DNA from: Puteibacter caeruleilacunae
Lineage (GTDB): Bacteria > Bacteroidota > Bacteroidia > Bacteroidales > Prolixibacteraceae
Assembly (NCBI GenBank): GCA_005217565.1
Contig: SJCO01000001.1
Location: forward strand, 1-64,000
Direction: 5' to 3'
Length of the DNA stretch: 64,000 nt
In this document: positions 44,818-55,800 of the stretch, one piece after another
How the letters are laid out: each line of letters opens with the position of its first letter
Position numbering within the stretch: position 1 is the first letter of the stretch
Notes under the pieces: generated by a model
Database searches by the model: none
Seen by the model: only the letters and a program-made list of their open reading frames with translations
What the model was told of the DNA's origin: nothing
Translations under genes and position numbers: made by a program

Positions 44818-46239
44818 ATGAAAATCAACAAAAAAAATTATAGAACCATGGATAGGAGAACATTCATAAAGAATACATCTGCGGCAGGAGCCCTGACTGC
44901 CATGCCTGGAATTTCGATTTTCGGGAACAATGCAGAGAGTAGCGAGCAACCTAATATCCTTTTTATTATGACGGATCAGCAAATGGCAACAGCCATGAGT
45001 CATCGGGGAAATAAATGGTTGAAGACACCTAATATGGATCGGTTAGCAGAGAAAGGAACAACATTTACAAAAGCTTATTGTCCGCAACCATTATGTGGTC
45101 CTTGTCGTTCATCAATGCTCACAGGTAAGTATCCTCATGAGATGAAAGCAACAGTCAATTTACCAGAAAAAGATGGTTACTGGGGACGTGACGTAAAGGT
45201 TATGGGTAAAATCATGAAGAAGGCTGGTTATGATACAGGCTATGTTGGGAAATGGCATTTACCTATTCCTGTTTCAGATATTGATTTGCATGGATTTGAT
45301 TTTATAACAAATACAAAGCGACGTGATTGGCAGGATGCTTCAATTCCTGCTGATTGCGGCGATTTTCTTAAGAAGAAGCGCAAGCAGCCATTCTTTTTGG
45401 TGGCATCGTTTATAAATCCTCATGATATTTGTGAGTTTGCCAGAGGTCAGAAATTAAGGATGGATGAGATTGAAACTCCTCCTCCATACGATCAATGTCC
45501 TCCATTACCTGATAATCTTGAAATACCAGAAGGTGAGCCATCATTTGTACGGGAAATGCATTTAAAATCTCCAAAACAATATCCAACGGTAGGATGGAAA
45601 GATGAAAAATGGCGTCATTATAGCTGGGCCTATTATCGTTTGGTTGAAAAGGTTGATCATTATGTGGGACTTGTATTGGAGTCGTTAGAGCGTAATGGAT
45701 ATCTTGATAATACGATTATTGTTTTTACTTCTGATCATGGTGATGGAAATGGCTCACATCGATTAAATCAGAAGCAGATTTTGTATGAGGAGGCTACCAA
45801 TGTGCCGTTTATTATTAGTCATCTGACTAAAGGTAAGGCTCGAGTTAATGATACGTCGCTAGTTAATACAGGACTTGATCTTATTCCTACATTTTGTGAT
45901 TATGCTGGGGGTAAGCAACCTTCAGAATTGAAAGGAATGAGCGCACAATATGGTGTTAAAGGAACTTCACTAAATGAACGAAAGTATTTGTTTATGGAGA
46001 CTGAGTTTGCTGAGAATGCAAAAAGCTTTGGCATAACAGGACGAGCTGTTCGTGGAGATCGTTATAAGTATATTGTTTACAGCAAAGGGGACAATAGAGA
46101 ACAATTATTCGACCTGTATAATGATCCGGGAGAAATGAATGATTTATCGGATAATCCAGATTATGCAGAGAAGAAAGCAGAATTGATCGTTGCTTTAAAG
46201 CAATGGCAGAATGAAACCAATGATCAGGTTAATATATAA
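44818..46239 (+). CDS. S1-family sulfatase with twin-arginine-like signal
   Basis: A 473-residue enzyme. I chose the ATG at 44818, 8 bp after GGAAG; a second ATG at 44848 begins the MDRRTFIKNTSAAGAL twin-arginine-like signal. Core motifs are NILFIMTDQQ (first metal pair), the modification site C-G-P-C-R-S with the formylglycine precursor Cys93, GKWHLPIPV, and FTSDHGDGNG (second metal pair). The second Cys at the C-x-P-x-R fourth position is less common but permitted. It resembles exo-acting sulfatases that work on N-acetylhexosamine or uronic acid sulfate; the true position is unknown. The following lyase starts 4 bp after the stop. Confidence 0.92.
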   Translation: MKINKKNYRTMDRRTFIKNTSAAGALTAMPGISIFGNNAESSEQPNILFIMTDQQMATAMSHRGNKWLKTPNMDRLAEKGTTFTKAYCPQPLCGPCRSSMLTGKYPHEMKATVNLPEKDGYWGRDVKVMGKIMKKAGYDTGYVGKWHLPIPVSDIDLHGFDFITNTKRRDWQDASIPADCGDFLKKKRKQPFFLVASFINPHDICEFARGQKLRMDEIETPPPYDQCPPLPDNLEIPEGEPSFVREMHLKSPKQYPTVGWKDEKWRHYSWAYYRLVEKVDHYVGLVLESLERNGYLDNTIIVFTSDHGDGNGSHRLNQKQILYEEATNVPFIISHLTKGKARVNDTSLVNTGLDLIPTFCDYAGGKQPSELKGMSAQYGVKGTSLNERKYLFMETEFAENAKSFGITGRAVRGDRYKYIVYSKGDNREQLFDLYNDPGEMNDLSDNPDYAEKKAELIVALKQWQNETNDQVNI

Positions 46240-46243
46240 TAGA

Positions 46244-48922
46244 ATGATACGCATGCAATTCAATAAACTAATAGCAGCAATAGGATTGCTTTTTATTGCT
46301 AATACTGGATTTTCACAACAAGCGGAGTTGTCCTTACAAAAGGAGTATCTTGTTCCGTTGATGAGATTAGAGCCATTTCCATCAAGTGGTATTGTCGACA
46401 GAAATGCGCCTTGGTTTTACTGGTCACCTATGGTTAAAAGTAAGTCAGGTGTTAATACCTACAAGTGGGATGATGCTTATCTTTATCAGGGGAGAGTTTC
46501 TAAAAACAAAGATTTCACGGGAGCTTCAACAATAACATCTGATTTACGGGAGTGGGCATTTTTTAATCCCCACAAAGCTTTATCGAAAGGAACATGGTAT
46601 TGGCAGTATGCAACTGTGAATAGGGAGAGCGGAGAAAAAAAATGGTCAGAACCTATCTCATTTGAGATAACTGGTGATGAAAGGGTATTTGTTATTCCTC
46701 GCTTTGAAAAGGTATTACAGCGCATACCCAAAAGTCATCCTCGTATTTTCTGTGAGAAAGAGGATATTGGCAATATGAAATTTCCAGCATCAGAAGTGAC
46801 TTCTTTTATTTCAAAAGTTGATGGAGAATTAGGGAAAGATTTGCCAAAGACATTGATTTATTCGAATAAAGAAGATCTTGCGAAACGTAAAGCTGCGTTG
46901 AGTGAATCTAATTTTAGGTTGTTTGTAGCCAAGCGAACCAAAGAAATTTATAGAAGTGAGAAGCAGGATTTCGAGCAATTTATAAAAGCCTATCTGATTA
47001 CTGGTGATCAAAAGTATATGGATGAGTCACTACGTCGATATGATTATTTGAAAGATCGGTATAATAAAATCATAGAAGCAGACTATTGGAATGACTTTAC
47101 AGAAGGTTTTTATGTGACTATTTCAACGTTGGTTTATGACGTTTGTTACGATCGTTTGAGTGAGAATGTCCGAATGGAAATTCAGTCTTTTTTGAAGGAA
47201 TATCTAGAGGACTCGTATCATCATATATTACACAAAGGAGAACATTTTTCGATTGATAACCACCTATGGCAACATCACTTTAGGAGCTTTTTTGTATCTG
47301 CTTTGGCATTGGCACATCATGTGCCAGAAACAGAAAACTGGATGAAGTATGTTTATGAGGTCTGGTCAATGAGAGCTCCTGTAGGAAGTTTAAATGATGG
47401 ATCTTGGGTTCCTGGCAACGGATATTTTGATGCGAATAAAGAGTCATTGATAACAATGCCTGTTATCTTGTCGCGATTTACTGGAGTGAATTATTTCGAT
47501 CAGCCTTGGTATCATAATGTTGCAGCATATATGGCTTATACTTCTCCTGTGGGACACGTTTCGGGTTGCTATGGAGATAATGCCGATATAAAGCGTGAAA
47601 ACAATATGGATTTTGTTCGTGCAATGACTACAATTAATGGTGATCGTCATGGAATGATGTATTCTAATTTGGGTGAAATACTTGGACATCCGCAGAACGT
47701 GAGAGGTATACGTGAGCCTAAAGATGAAGAGTGTAAATTGCCTATGTCTCTTTATGAGGATGGTAATATTTATTGGTACATGTATCAACCAGAGATTGCT
47801 GATCTGGCAAAAGTTAAGGCAATTAAGTCACCTAAGAGAGCAAGATGTTTTAGGGATGTAGGTATTGTGGCAATGCATACAAATTTATTGAAGCCTGAAA
47901 AGAATCTAATGCTTTCGTTCCGTTCTTCTCCTTTTGGACTGTATGGACACTCACATGCTTGTCAGAATTCCTTTAATATACAATATGGAGGTAAGCCATT
48001 GTTTTTCAGAACAGGTTATTATTCAAGCTTTATAGATCCTCATTCAGTTCATAGTTACCGTCATACTCGTGCTCATAACTCAATATTGGCCGATGGGATG
48101 GGACAAACATTTACGACTTCAGGCTATGGATGGATTGCTCGTTTCATGAATGGTGACCAATTGAGTTATACCTTAGGGGATGCATCGGCGGCCTATTCTG
48201 GTTTGATCTTTAGAGATCTTTATCCTAAACGATTTAAGAAGTGGGATATGGTTGCTAATGAGGATAATGGTTTTGGGGAACCTGGTGTTTCAAAATTCCG
48301 CAGACATATTAGTATGCTTGGTGAAGATATCATTGTGATATATGATGAATTGGAAGCAAATAAACCAGTTGATTGGTCGTGGCTTATTCATAGCAAGGAT
48401 ACTTTAGCCTTAAACGACAATGTATATTACACTGAAAACGGTAAAGGAAAAGGGAAGCTATGGTTATATAGTGGAGATAAAATTAATCTTGATGTTACAG
48501 ATCAGTTCTTCTCGCCTGCAGAGGATTGGCTTGGCAATGGAAAGAAAAGAGGAATTGAGTTTGTGAACCACTGGCATGGAGAAAGTAAAACCGAGACGGT
48601 TGGAAAAACTCGCTTTCTGGCAATTATTCAGGTGAAACCTAATGGTGAAACATTTAATGTTCCAGTGAAAAAGAATGATGGTGTTTTTGAAATTAATGGT
48701 TGGAAGATCGAAGCAGAATTGAAGGCTGATAGGAAAGCTGCTTTGCGCATGGTGAAAGCTGGTGTTGGCGCAATTGATTTTGGAAGTCTGGCTTTTGAAT
48801 TCGAAGGAAAAACATATAAGCACAAAATTGCTGGAAGCTCAATGTTGCTGGAAGTTAAAAATGGTAAGGTTGAGATGCAGGAGGTGGTTGATGAACTACC
48901 ACATGTAGCGAAGTATTATTAA
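46244..48922 (+). CDS. Heparinase II/III-fold lyase with N-terminal DUF4962-type domain
   Basis: An 892-residue secreted protein. The ATG at 46244 is 4 bp after the sulfatase stop; MQFNKLIAAIGLL at 46253 is the alternative. Residues about 30-150 are a two-strand beta domain (FPSSGIVDRNAPWFYW, WAFFNPHKAL, GTWYWQYATV) typical of DUF4962. The toroid (about 150-520) has LSIDNHLWQHHFRSF-like sequence (FSIDNHLWQHHFRSFF). The beta domain has YGHSHACQNSFNIQYGG and HTRAHNS at 607-613, the hallmark loop of heparinase II/III proteins. It is a paralog of the gene at 50098. It probably degrades a sulfated uronate glycan, with the sulfatase as its operon partner. Confidence 0.85.
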   Translation: MIRMQFNKLIAAIGLLFIANTGFSQQAELSLQKEYLVPLMRLEPFPSSGIVDRNAPWFYWSPMVKSKSGVNTYKWDDAYLYQGRVSKNKDFTGASTITSDLREWAFFNPHKALSKGTWYWQYATVNRESGEKKWSEPISFEITGDERVFVIPRFEKVLQRIPKSHPRIFCEKEDIGNMKFPASEVTSFISKVDGELGKDLPKTLIYSNKEDLAKRKAALSESNFRLFVAKRTKEIYRSEKQDFEQFIKAYLITGDQKYMDESLRRYDYLKDRYNKIIEADYWNDFTEGFYVTISTLVYDVCYDRLSENVRMEIQSFLKEYLEDSYHHILHKGEHFSIDNHLWQHHFRSFFVSALALAHHVPETENWMKYVYEVWSMRAPVGSLNDGSWVPGNGYFDANKESLITMPVILSRFTGVNYFDQPWYHNVAAYMAYTSPVGHVSGCYGDNADIKRENNMDFVRAMTTINGDRHGMMYSNLGEILGHPQNVRGIREPKDEECKLPMSLYEDGNIYWYMYQPEIADLAKVKAIKSPKRARCFRDVGIVAMHTNLLKPEKNLMLSFRSSPFGLYGHSHACQNSFNIQYGGKPLFFRTGYYSSFIDPHSVHSYRHTRAHNSILADGMGQTFTTSGYGWIARFMNGDQLSYTLGDASAAYSGLIFRDLYPKRFKKWDMVANEDNGFGEPGVSKFRRHISMLGEDIIVIYDELEANKPVDWSWLIHSKDTLALNDNVYYTENGKGKGKLWLYSGDKINLDVTDQFFSPAEDWLGNGKKRGIEFVNHWHGESKTETVGKTRFLAIIQVKPNGETFNVPVKKNDGVFEINGWKIEAELKADRKAALRMVKAGVGAIDFGSLAFEFEGKTYKHKIAGSSMLLEVKNGKVEMQEVVDELPHVAKYY

Positions 48923-49283
48923 CGGAGACTGGAGAAAGGGAAACCGGAAAAAGGCTTCACCTGGAAAAGGGGGCCGGAGACCTGCCAGTGTGTAAAGCTC
49001 CTGGCAGCGTCTGAGAAAAGGGTTGAAAGGTTAACGGTTAAAAGGTTGAACGGTATCGTTAGTTTGCCTAGGCCGGAAACAACTAACAGTGGGTAGACCA
49101 TAATAACAATAACACGTTAAGAGCTAAGAGTATGGAGCAAAGGTTGTTGGTGTAGAACCAAAGGGGGATGTCTAACGCTCGCCTTTAGGTAAGCTAATGT
49201 TTGTAGAAATGCGACATTATCTTCCACTTCCTTTGTCAAAAGACGCTTCATACAGAAACGAAAGAAATAAAAATTATAAAACA
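48923..49283. repeat. Gene-free region holding a diverged copy of the dispersed repeat
   Basis: Downstream of the lyase stop come a purine-rich tract (GAAAGGGAAACCGG), AAGGCTTCACC, and arms CTGCCAG (48982-48988) and CTGGCAG (49001-49007), then ATCGTTAGTTTGCC. These elements match, in the gene's orientation, parts of copies 1 and 2. The rest of the region has no gene that I can support. Confidence 0.6.
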
Positions 49284-49982
49284 ATGAAGAATAAGCTATT
49301 ACTAATCGGATTACTTTTTATTGGACTAGGAGCCTTTGCTCAGGTGAGTGAAAAAGAATTGGCTCAGGATTTTCAGAAAGAGGTTGTATCTCCACAGGAT
49401 CTTGCCAAATGGGATTTTTATGGACTGGGTAAAGCCTACACCGAAGTGCATAACCAGTTTTGTATTACTGAAGCAGATGTGTCAAAAGGAGCAATGATTG
49501 TGAGCCCTAAGCGTTATGGTGAAAATATCATAGTTCGATATAAAGCGATGACCTTGACTCACGCAGCTGTATTGGTAGCAATGCTGTCAGCAAGTGATCA
49601 TGGTAAATCTACAGGTTTAACCGTTCCTGAGAATCATGATGGGGCTATGCCTTTTTGGAGAGATGAAGTCGATTGTTATTTCTTTGCTTTCAGAAATGGA
49701 CCACACAATTTTACGCCATTTGTGCGAAAGTATCCAAAGAAAGATAATACGGCGCTTGGTTCAGCAGAAGAAAATGTAATGTATGCCGGTAAATTTCACG
49801 ATATTGAAGTGGGACGAATAGGCAAGAAACTGTGGCTGAAGATTGACGGTTCATTAATGTTTGATGCAGTTGATGAAAAGCCTTTGACAGAAGGTAGGAT
49901 TGCTTTTAGAACAAGGGGAACAGCGGGATTTAAAGCCGCATTCCTAATGAAGGATTTAGAAATTTATACTAAAAACGACTAA
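49284..49982 (+). CDS. DUF1961-family secreted protein
   Basis: A 232-residue secreted protein; the ATG at 49284 gives a clean signal peptide (KLLLIGLLFIGLGAFAQ), whereas the longer frame has a charged N-terminus. The mature part is beta-rich (ENIIVRYKAMTL, DEVDCYFFAFRNGPHNFTPFVRKYPK in short pieces, YAGKFHDIEVGRIGKKLWLKID), as in concanavalin-like folds, which fits the DUF1961 family seen in sugar-utilization loci. No catalytic residues are assigned. It lies between the two paralogous lyases and may be a small binding or hydrolytic domain acting on the same glycan. Confidence 0.75.
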   Translation: MKNKLLLIGLLFIGLGAFAQVSEKELAQDFQKEVVSPQDLAKWDFYGLGKAYTEVHNQFCITEADVSKGAMIVSPKRYGENIIVRYKAMTLTHAAVLVAMLSASDHGKSTGLTVPENHDGAMPFWRDEVDCYFFAFRNGPHNFTPFVRKYPKKDNTALGSAEENVMYAGKFHDIEVGRIGKKLWLKIDGSLMFDAVDEKPLTEGRIAFRTRGTAGFKAAFLMKDLEIYTKND

Positions 49983-50097
49983 GCTTTTCTGATTTACTTC
50001 TAAAGAACGTAAACAAGGAATAAAGATTGACTCTTTGTATATAGGAGGCCAAATAAGAAAACCTTAAAATCAAATAATCTAAAAATCTTTTAATAAG

Positions 50098-52707
50098 ATG
50101 ATAAGAGTTGCAATGATATTGAGCTTATTGATCACATTAGTTCTTTCTGCTGTGATCAATGCTACAGCAAAAGAGAAGGATGGTGTGGTAAGAATCGAAA
50201 AGGAGGAATTGCTTCCGATATATCGCACAGATCCATATCCATCATCAGGTGAGGTATTGTTTAATGCCCCTTCTTTCATCTGTATGCCTGTGATTAAAGA
50301 AAAAAAGGGGAATAACAGTTATGTCTTTGACTATGATTATCAGTATCAGTTTAGAATTTCAAAAGACTCGAAATTCAAGGATCATACAACGATTACTTCA
50401 GAATTACAGGACTGGACCTTCTTCAATACACATAAAGCATTAGAAAAAGGTGATTGGTATTGGCAATATGCGTATGTAAAGGGAAACGAAAAGAAGTGGC
50501 ATGAGCCAATTAAATTCTCTGTTACCGGGAATGAAAGCGACTTTGTCAGTCCTTCGTTTATTGATCTAAAGGCAGCAATTGAGCAGGTTCATCCGCGAAT
50601 GTTGGCTACACCAGAGCAAGTTGGTAAGATCATTCTTCCTGAACATGTGAAAAATGAGATGAAAACGCGTATTGACAAGAAGGTTGGAAAGCAAATGCCT
50701 GTCTTGATTTTCAATAACAAAGAGGTGATGGCACAAAAAAAGAAAGAGCTTTCGCCGGAGCGTTATCATCTTTATATTACCAAACGAACTCGCGATAACT
50801 GTAAGAAGTTTTCAAAGGAGACTGCCGAGGTGGTGATGATGTATTTGCTGACCAAGGATCAGAAATACAGGGATGAAGCATTGAAAAGATATCGCTATTT
50901 TAAGAAGACTTATGCTCGTATTATAGAGTTAAAGCAATGGTTAGACTTTACTGAGGTCGCTTATCATGCGGTTGAGTCGGAAGTATTTGATATTGCCTAC
51001 GATGTGTTGACACAAGAGGAGAGAGATGAAATTATTAAGGATCTTTCTAAAGCACAGGAAAAGACTTATCGAAAGTTTATTCATAAACCTTCACATGCGT
51101 TACATGATAGTCACTTCTGGCAAATCGAATTGCGTAACTTCTTCTTGAACTCTTTGGTCTTGGTAGGGCATAATCCAGAAGCAGACAAGTGGTTGAATTA
51201 TGCCTATGACTTATATATTGTTCGTGCTCCTACTGGTAGTTGGAACGATGGGGGCTGGGCTCTTGGAAACAAATATTTCTCAGCGAATCAGGAAACCTTA
51301 TTTGTGATGCCATATTTGTTGTCACGCATAACCGGCTTTAACTATTTTTCAAAGCCTTGGTATCAAAATGTAGCTGAGTATTTATTGTATACTTCCCCGA
51401 TTAAACATCGCACTGGTTCTTTTGGTGATGGTACGGATATGTCGAGTGAGAATATGGTGCCACTGGTAAAAGCTTTGAACAAAGTACAATCTTCAGTAAG
51501 TGGTTTGTTATACGAGGAGTTGTACGATAAGTATGGATCAAAAGCATCGGAATATCCTCGACTTACGTGGTATTCACATCAACCATTAAAACTAAAAGTT
51601 CCAGCACCGGAAAAGGAAAAGCTTGCATTAGCAAAAGACTTCAGAGATGTTGGTAATGTGGCGATGCACACTACGTTAAAAGATCCTAATAAGGATTTAT
51701 TTGTAGCTTTTCGATCTAGTCCGTATGGAGTGGTTGGTCATGCACATGCTGCGCAAAATGGCTTTTCCATTTTCTACGGAGGCGAACCATTGTTTTATCA
51801 TACAGGGTATTATACCAATTGGGCAGACTTACATACGATGCAGTCGTATCGTCATACGAGAGCTCATAATTCAATTTTAGCTGATGGTATTGGTCAGAAC
51901 TTTCATACTTCTGGTTATGGATGGATACCACGATTTGTTTCTGGAGATGTGATCAGCTATTCCATGGGAGATGCCTCTAAAGCATATTCTGGTACTATTG
52001 TCCGTGATGAAATTGCAAATCAGATGAAAAAATATGGAATTTCAGCTACTCCAGAGTATGGTTTTGGAGATGCGGGAGTGACAAAATTTCGCAGACATAT
52101 GTTCTTACTGCGACCAGGAGTCGTGGTAATCTACGATGAGTTGGAAGCAGAAAAGCCTGTTGCCTGGAGTTGGATGAGTAATAGTCGCTGTTTGATGGAG
52201 TTAAAGAATGAAAAATTGGTGTTGAAGTCATCAAAAGGTTCTGCATCAATGACGCAATTCTGTAGTGCAGACCTTGATCAATCAATTCGTGATACGTTTG
52301 TTTCTCCTCCTGTTGATTGGCAAGGAAAGGGAAAGAAACTGAATATGAATGAAACCAGTTATCATTATACAGCAAAGACTAGTAAGACTAAGAATGCACG
52401 TTTTTTATCTGTTATTCAGATTGGAGATAAGAGGTTGAAGCCATTAGTTGTAAAAAAGATTAATGGAGGATACCAGGTAGGAGAATGGATTATACAAGCA
52501 GAACTGGATGCCAACAGACCTGCTCAATTTAAGATGACAGATGGAAAGAGTGCTGTTATCTCAATGGGGAATGAGCAGGTTGTATTAGGAGAAAAGACTT
52601 TCAGTCCACAGTATAAACGTTCAACGTTTCTTGTTGAATTTAAAGATGGTAAGCCTGTAGTTCAGGAAGAAGTTGATCAACTTCCTAATGCTGCAATGTA
52701 TTATTAG
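50098..52707 (+). CDS. Heparinase II/III-fold lyase, paralog of the gene at 46244
   Basis: An 869-residue secreted protein with a signal peptide (MILSLLITLVLSAVINATA in part). It has the same order as the paralog: DUF4962-like beta domain (PSSGEVLFNAPSF, WTFFNTHKALEKGDWYWQYAYV), toroid with HDSHFWQIELRNFFLNSL, and heparinase II/III beta domain with VVGHAHAAQNGFSIFYGG and HTRAHNS at 586-592. Identity to the paralog is clear along the whole length but not high, so specificities may differ. In the toroid, the matching position of the Asn-His pair reads D-S-H, so the residues that neutralise and abstract the proton may differ between the two copies. Confidence 0.85.
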   Translation: MIRVAMILSLLITLVLSAVINATAKEKDGVVRIEKEELLPIYRTDPYPSSGEVLFNAPSFICMPVIKEKKGNNSYVFDYDYQYQFRISKDSKFKDHTTITSELQDWTFFNTHKALEKGDWYWQYAYVKGNEKKWHEPIKFSVTGNESDFVSPSFIDLKAAIEQVHPRMLATPEQVGKIILPEHVKNEMKTRIDKKVGKQMPVLIFNNKEVMAQKKKELSPERYHLYITKRTRDNCKKFSKETAEVVMMYLLTKDQKYRDEALKRYRYFKKTYARIIELKQWLDFTEVAYHAVESEVFDIAYDVLTQEERDEIIKDLSKAQEKTYRKFIHKPSHALHDSHFWQIELRNFFLNSLVLVGHNPEADKWLNYAYDLYIVRAPTGSWNDGGWALGNKYFSANQETLFVMPYLLSRITGFNYFSKPWYQNVAEYLLYTSPIKHRTGSFGDGTDMSSENMVPLVKALNKVQSSVSGLLYEELYDKYGSKASEYPRLTWYSHQPLKLKVPAPEKEKLALAKDFRDVGNVAMHTTLKDPNKDLFVAFRSSPYGVVGHAHAAQNGFSIFYGGEPLFYHTGYYTNWADLHTMQSYRHTRAHNSILADGIGQNFHTSGYGWIPRFVSGDVISYSMGDASKAYSGTIVRDEIANQMKKYGISATPEYGFGDAGVTKFRRHMFLLRPGVVVIYDELEAEKPVAWSWMSNSRCLMELKNEKLVLKSSKGSASMTQFCSADLDQSIRDTFVSPPVDWQGKGKKLNMNETSYHYTAKTSKTKNARFLSVIQIGDKRLKPLVVKKINGGYQVGEWIIQAELDANRPAQFKMTDGKSAVISMGNEQVVLGEKTFSPQYKRSTFLVEFKDGKPVVQEEVDQLPNAAMYY

Positions 52708-52809
52708 TTCACGCCGACAGCTCAAAAGATGCTGTCAGGTGTTTATTTCACCTTTCAGCGTCCGACAGTACCAGGAAGCGTGTGATTGCACTTAAATTAA
52801 CTTGACAAA

Positions 52810-55800
52810 ATGAGGAGAATAAATATTGCATTGAGCGTTGCACTATCCATCGGAATGATTTCCGGAGTGTCAGCCAAACGCCATGAATTAAAAAATAAGG
52901 AAAGTAAAGGGTATGATAAAGTCATATCCTTTGAGAACAAGGTGGACTTAAAAGTCTGGGAAGGTAAGAAGATTGCCTTAAATACTGATCATGCAAAGCA
53001 TGGTGAGCATTCTCTAAAGTGGAGTTTTGCTGCAGGGGATAAACTGTTAACTCAGCATGCTGATATCCTTAAAGCTGTGATCTCCAAAGAGGGAGGGATG
53101 AAGGCATGGATTTATAATGAGAAACCTATCGATGGAGCATTGACAATTCGTGTTGCTAACAAGACTTTACTTGCTCAGGATAAAGCTCCTTATGAGTTTG
53201 GGTTTAAATTAAATTTTAAAGGATGGCGCGCTTTCTGGGTACATTTTAAGGAAGATGCAACCAACATGCAGGTGAAGGCAAATGATCATGACTTGAATAC
53301 AGTTGAGATTATTGCTCCTAAATCAGCCGGGGCACTATTCTTTGATCACATTGAATTTACCGAAGAAGTAAGTTGGAAAAGAAGTGAAGATCAGTTTAAA
53401 ATTATCAAGAATGAAATTGATCATTTTGGAGTAAGTCATCCATGGGAATATACCAACTTTTGGAGTAAACAACCTGTAACGTCGGCAAAACCATTTAAGT
53501 GGGATGAGAAGAGTGCTCAAGAAGTGAAGGTGATAGAAAAACGTTATCATGACTGGGTGCTGGGAAATGATCCTGATTACGCATATGAGCCATTAAAGAT
53601 CAGAAAGCAGGAGCTAGACAAGCTAATTGCACAAGCAAAAGACGTTTTCGAATCACTAAATATCAAGAGAGATAAGAAAGGTAACTTGAGTGGAACTCCT
53701 CTTTACACATTGCGCGAAGGTCATCAGCCTTACATGGCATCTTTGTCTATGAATGTATTGCTTCAACTGGCTTTAGATTATAAAGTGAATGGTAATACTA
53801 AGAGTCTCGACGATTATTTTCTGGCACTCGATTATATGAGAGACCAAGGTTGGGCATATGGTAGTTCTATGGGAACTATTGACCACGAGCTGTTGAGGCA
53901 TGCTGGTTATTTTCATTCGATTTATCTATTGAAAGATGAATTGAAGAAAGCTGGAAGATTACAGGAAGAGATTAAAACAGCGCAGTGGTTTCTGAACTGG
54001 AATGAGTTGTACAATATGCCTGACTACGTAGGGTGTACAGCAGACTTTATGAGATCTGTATTCATGTATCGATTACTTATTGTGATGTGTCAGGAGGATG
54101 GTCCCGAGAAGTTGAGAGATATGACCTATTATAGTCAGTGGATCAACAACTCTATGCGTATTGCTTCTGGATTTGCAGATACATTTAAACCTGATTTCAC
54201 GGGGTATCATCACCGCGGAGTGTATATGAATGCCTACTCTCCAGGTGCTTTCCATTTAGCTTCAGTTGTTAGTTATATGCTTCATGATACGCGCTTCGAA
54301 GTGAAGCCTGTGCAACTTAATAATCTGCGACAGGCTTTAATAACAGCACGCATTATGAATTGTAAATATTCTATTCCATTAGGTGTATGCGCGCGTTTCC
54401 CTGAGAATACTTCTAACTTTTCAGATATTCTGCCAGCAATGGGATATCTTATTAAGACCAACCCTAATGACAAAGAGTTACTTGGTTATTTTAAAGATTG
54501 GTGGGCTCCCGAAAGTGAATTGTTTAAAGAAGAGTTATTTAACAAGGCTGATAGTCGATTGAGCTTCTTTCATACGTTGGGAGCAGTGCAAATGATGAAC
54601 GAAGTCGCTGAAATCAGCGGAACTCCAGCAGAAAGTCCCCAAGGCAACTGGTTCAAACCATATGCAGGCTTAAGTATCCATCGTCGCGATAATTGGATGG
54701 CATCAGTGAAGGGATGGAGTAGCTATATCTGGGACTTTGAGTCTGGTAAAGGCGAGAATGTCTTTGGTCGTTATGAAGGATGGGGAGCATTACAGTTCTT
54801 TACTGCAGGTAATCCTGTAAGTGATCGTGCAAGTGGTTATATGCCTGATAAAGGATGGGACTGGAGCAGAATTCCAGGAACTACTTCCATCAAGCTTCCA
54901 CTAAGAGATATGGAGCATAATAAGACAGGGAATAGCGCTATCTACAAAGAAAGTAAACACAGAAATTTCACTGATCAGACTTTCCTTGGTGGGGTGTCCG
55001 GATCTGATGGTAATGGGGTGTTTGCAAATAAGATTCATGATACGGCCTTTAATCCTACATTTTGGGCACGTAAATCGGTATTCTTTTTTGATAACCTGAT
55101 TGTATGTCTTGGTGATGGGATAAAAAATAATGATGCAGAACACGGAACCGAAACTACATTGTTTCAGATTTACGATCATGGTAAGAGCTTAGTTGTAAAT
55201 GGAAAAGAGGCTAAAAAGGGAAGTGCCGACTTTAATGATAAGGTTGTATTTGAAGCTCCTGATAACAACCTGTATTTAATTCCAAACGGACAGCAGGTGA
55301 AGTTTTATTATGGAGAACAGAAAAGTATCAACGAGTCGGGTAAAGGAGAAACTGTTGGTACATATTATACAGCCTGGTTAGATCATGGAAATGCACCTGC
55401 TAATGCTACTTATGAATATGCGGTGATTGCTGATCATAAGAACGCCAATTTAGCTATTGATGATGTTGCTTACACTGTTATTCAAAAGAATGAAGATGCC
55501 CATATTGTTAAAAGAGGAAACCAAACAGGTTATGTGATGTGGGATGCTGAGTATACATTAAATGAAGGAGTGCTGGCTAGCGTAAGTACTCCTGGTTTGG
55601 TAATGATTACAGCTAATGGAAAAGAGGTGGAATTGGCTTTTTCTGATCCTGATCTACGCAGACCAAAAATGCTGAATATTTCAGCAATGGCGCATGAAAA
55701 TGTGATTGCTGAATCTCATGCCCAATTGGTGAGGATTACTCTAAATGGTAAATATAAGGTTGATCGTACATCGAATATAAAATTCGTTGGATATTTTGGA

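Noticed and set aside
25445-46239. Toxin-antitoxin or defence system inside the accessory stretches
   Set aside because: No nuclease, restriction, Abi or toxin motifs were found; all genes here fit transport, regulation or sugar metabolism.
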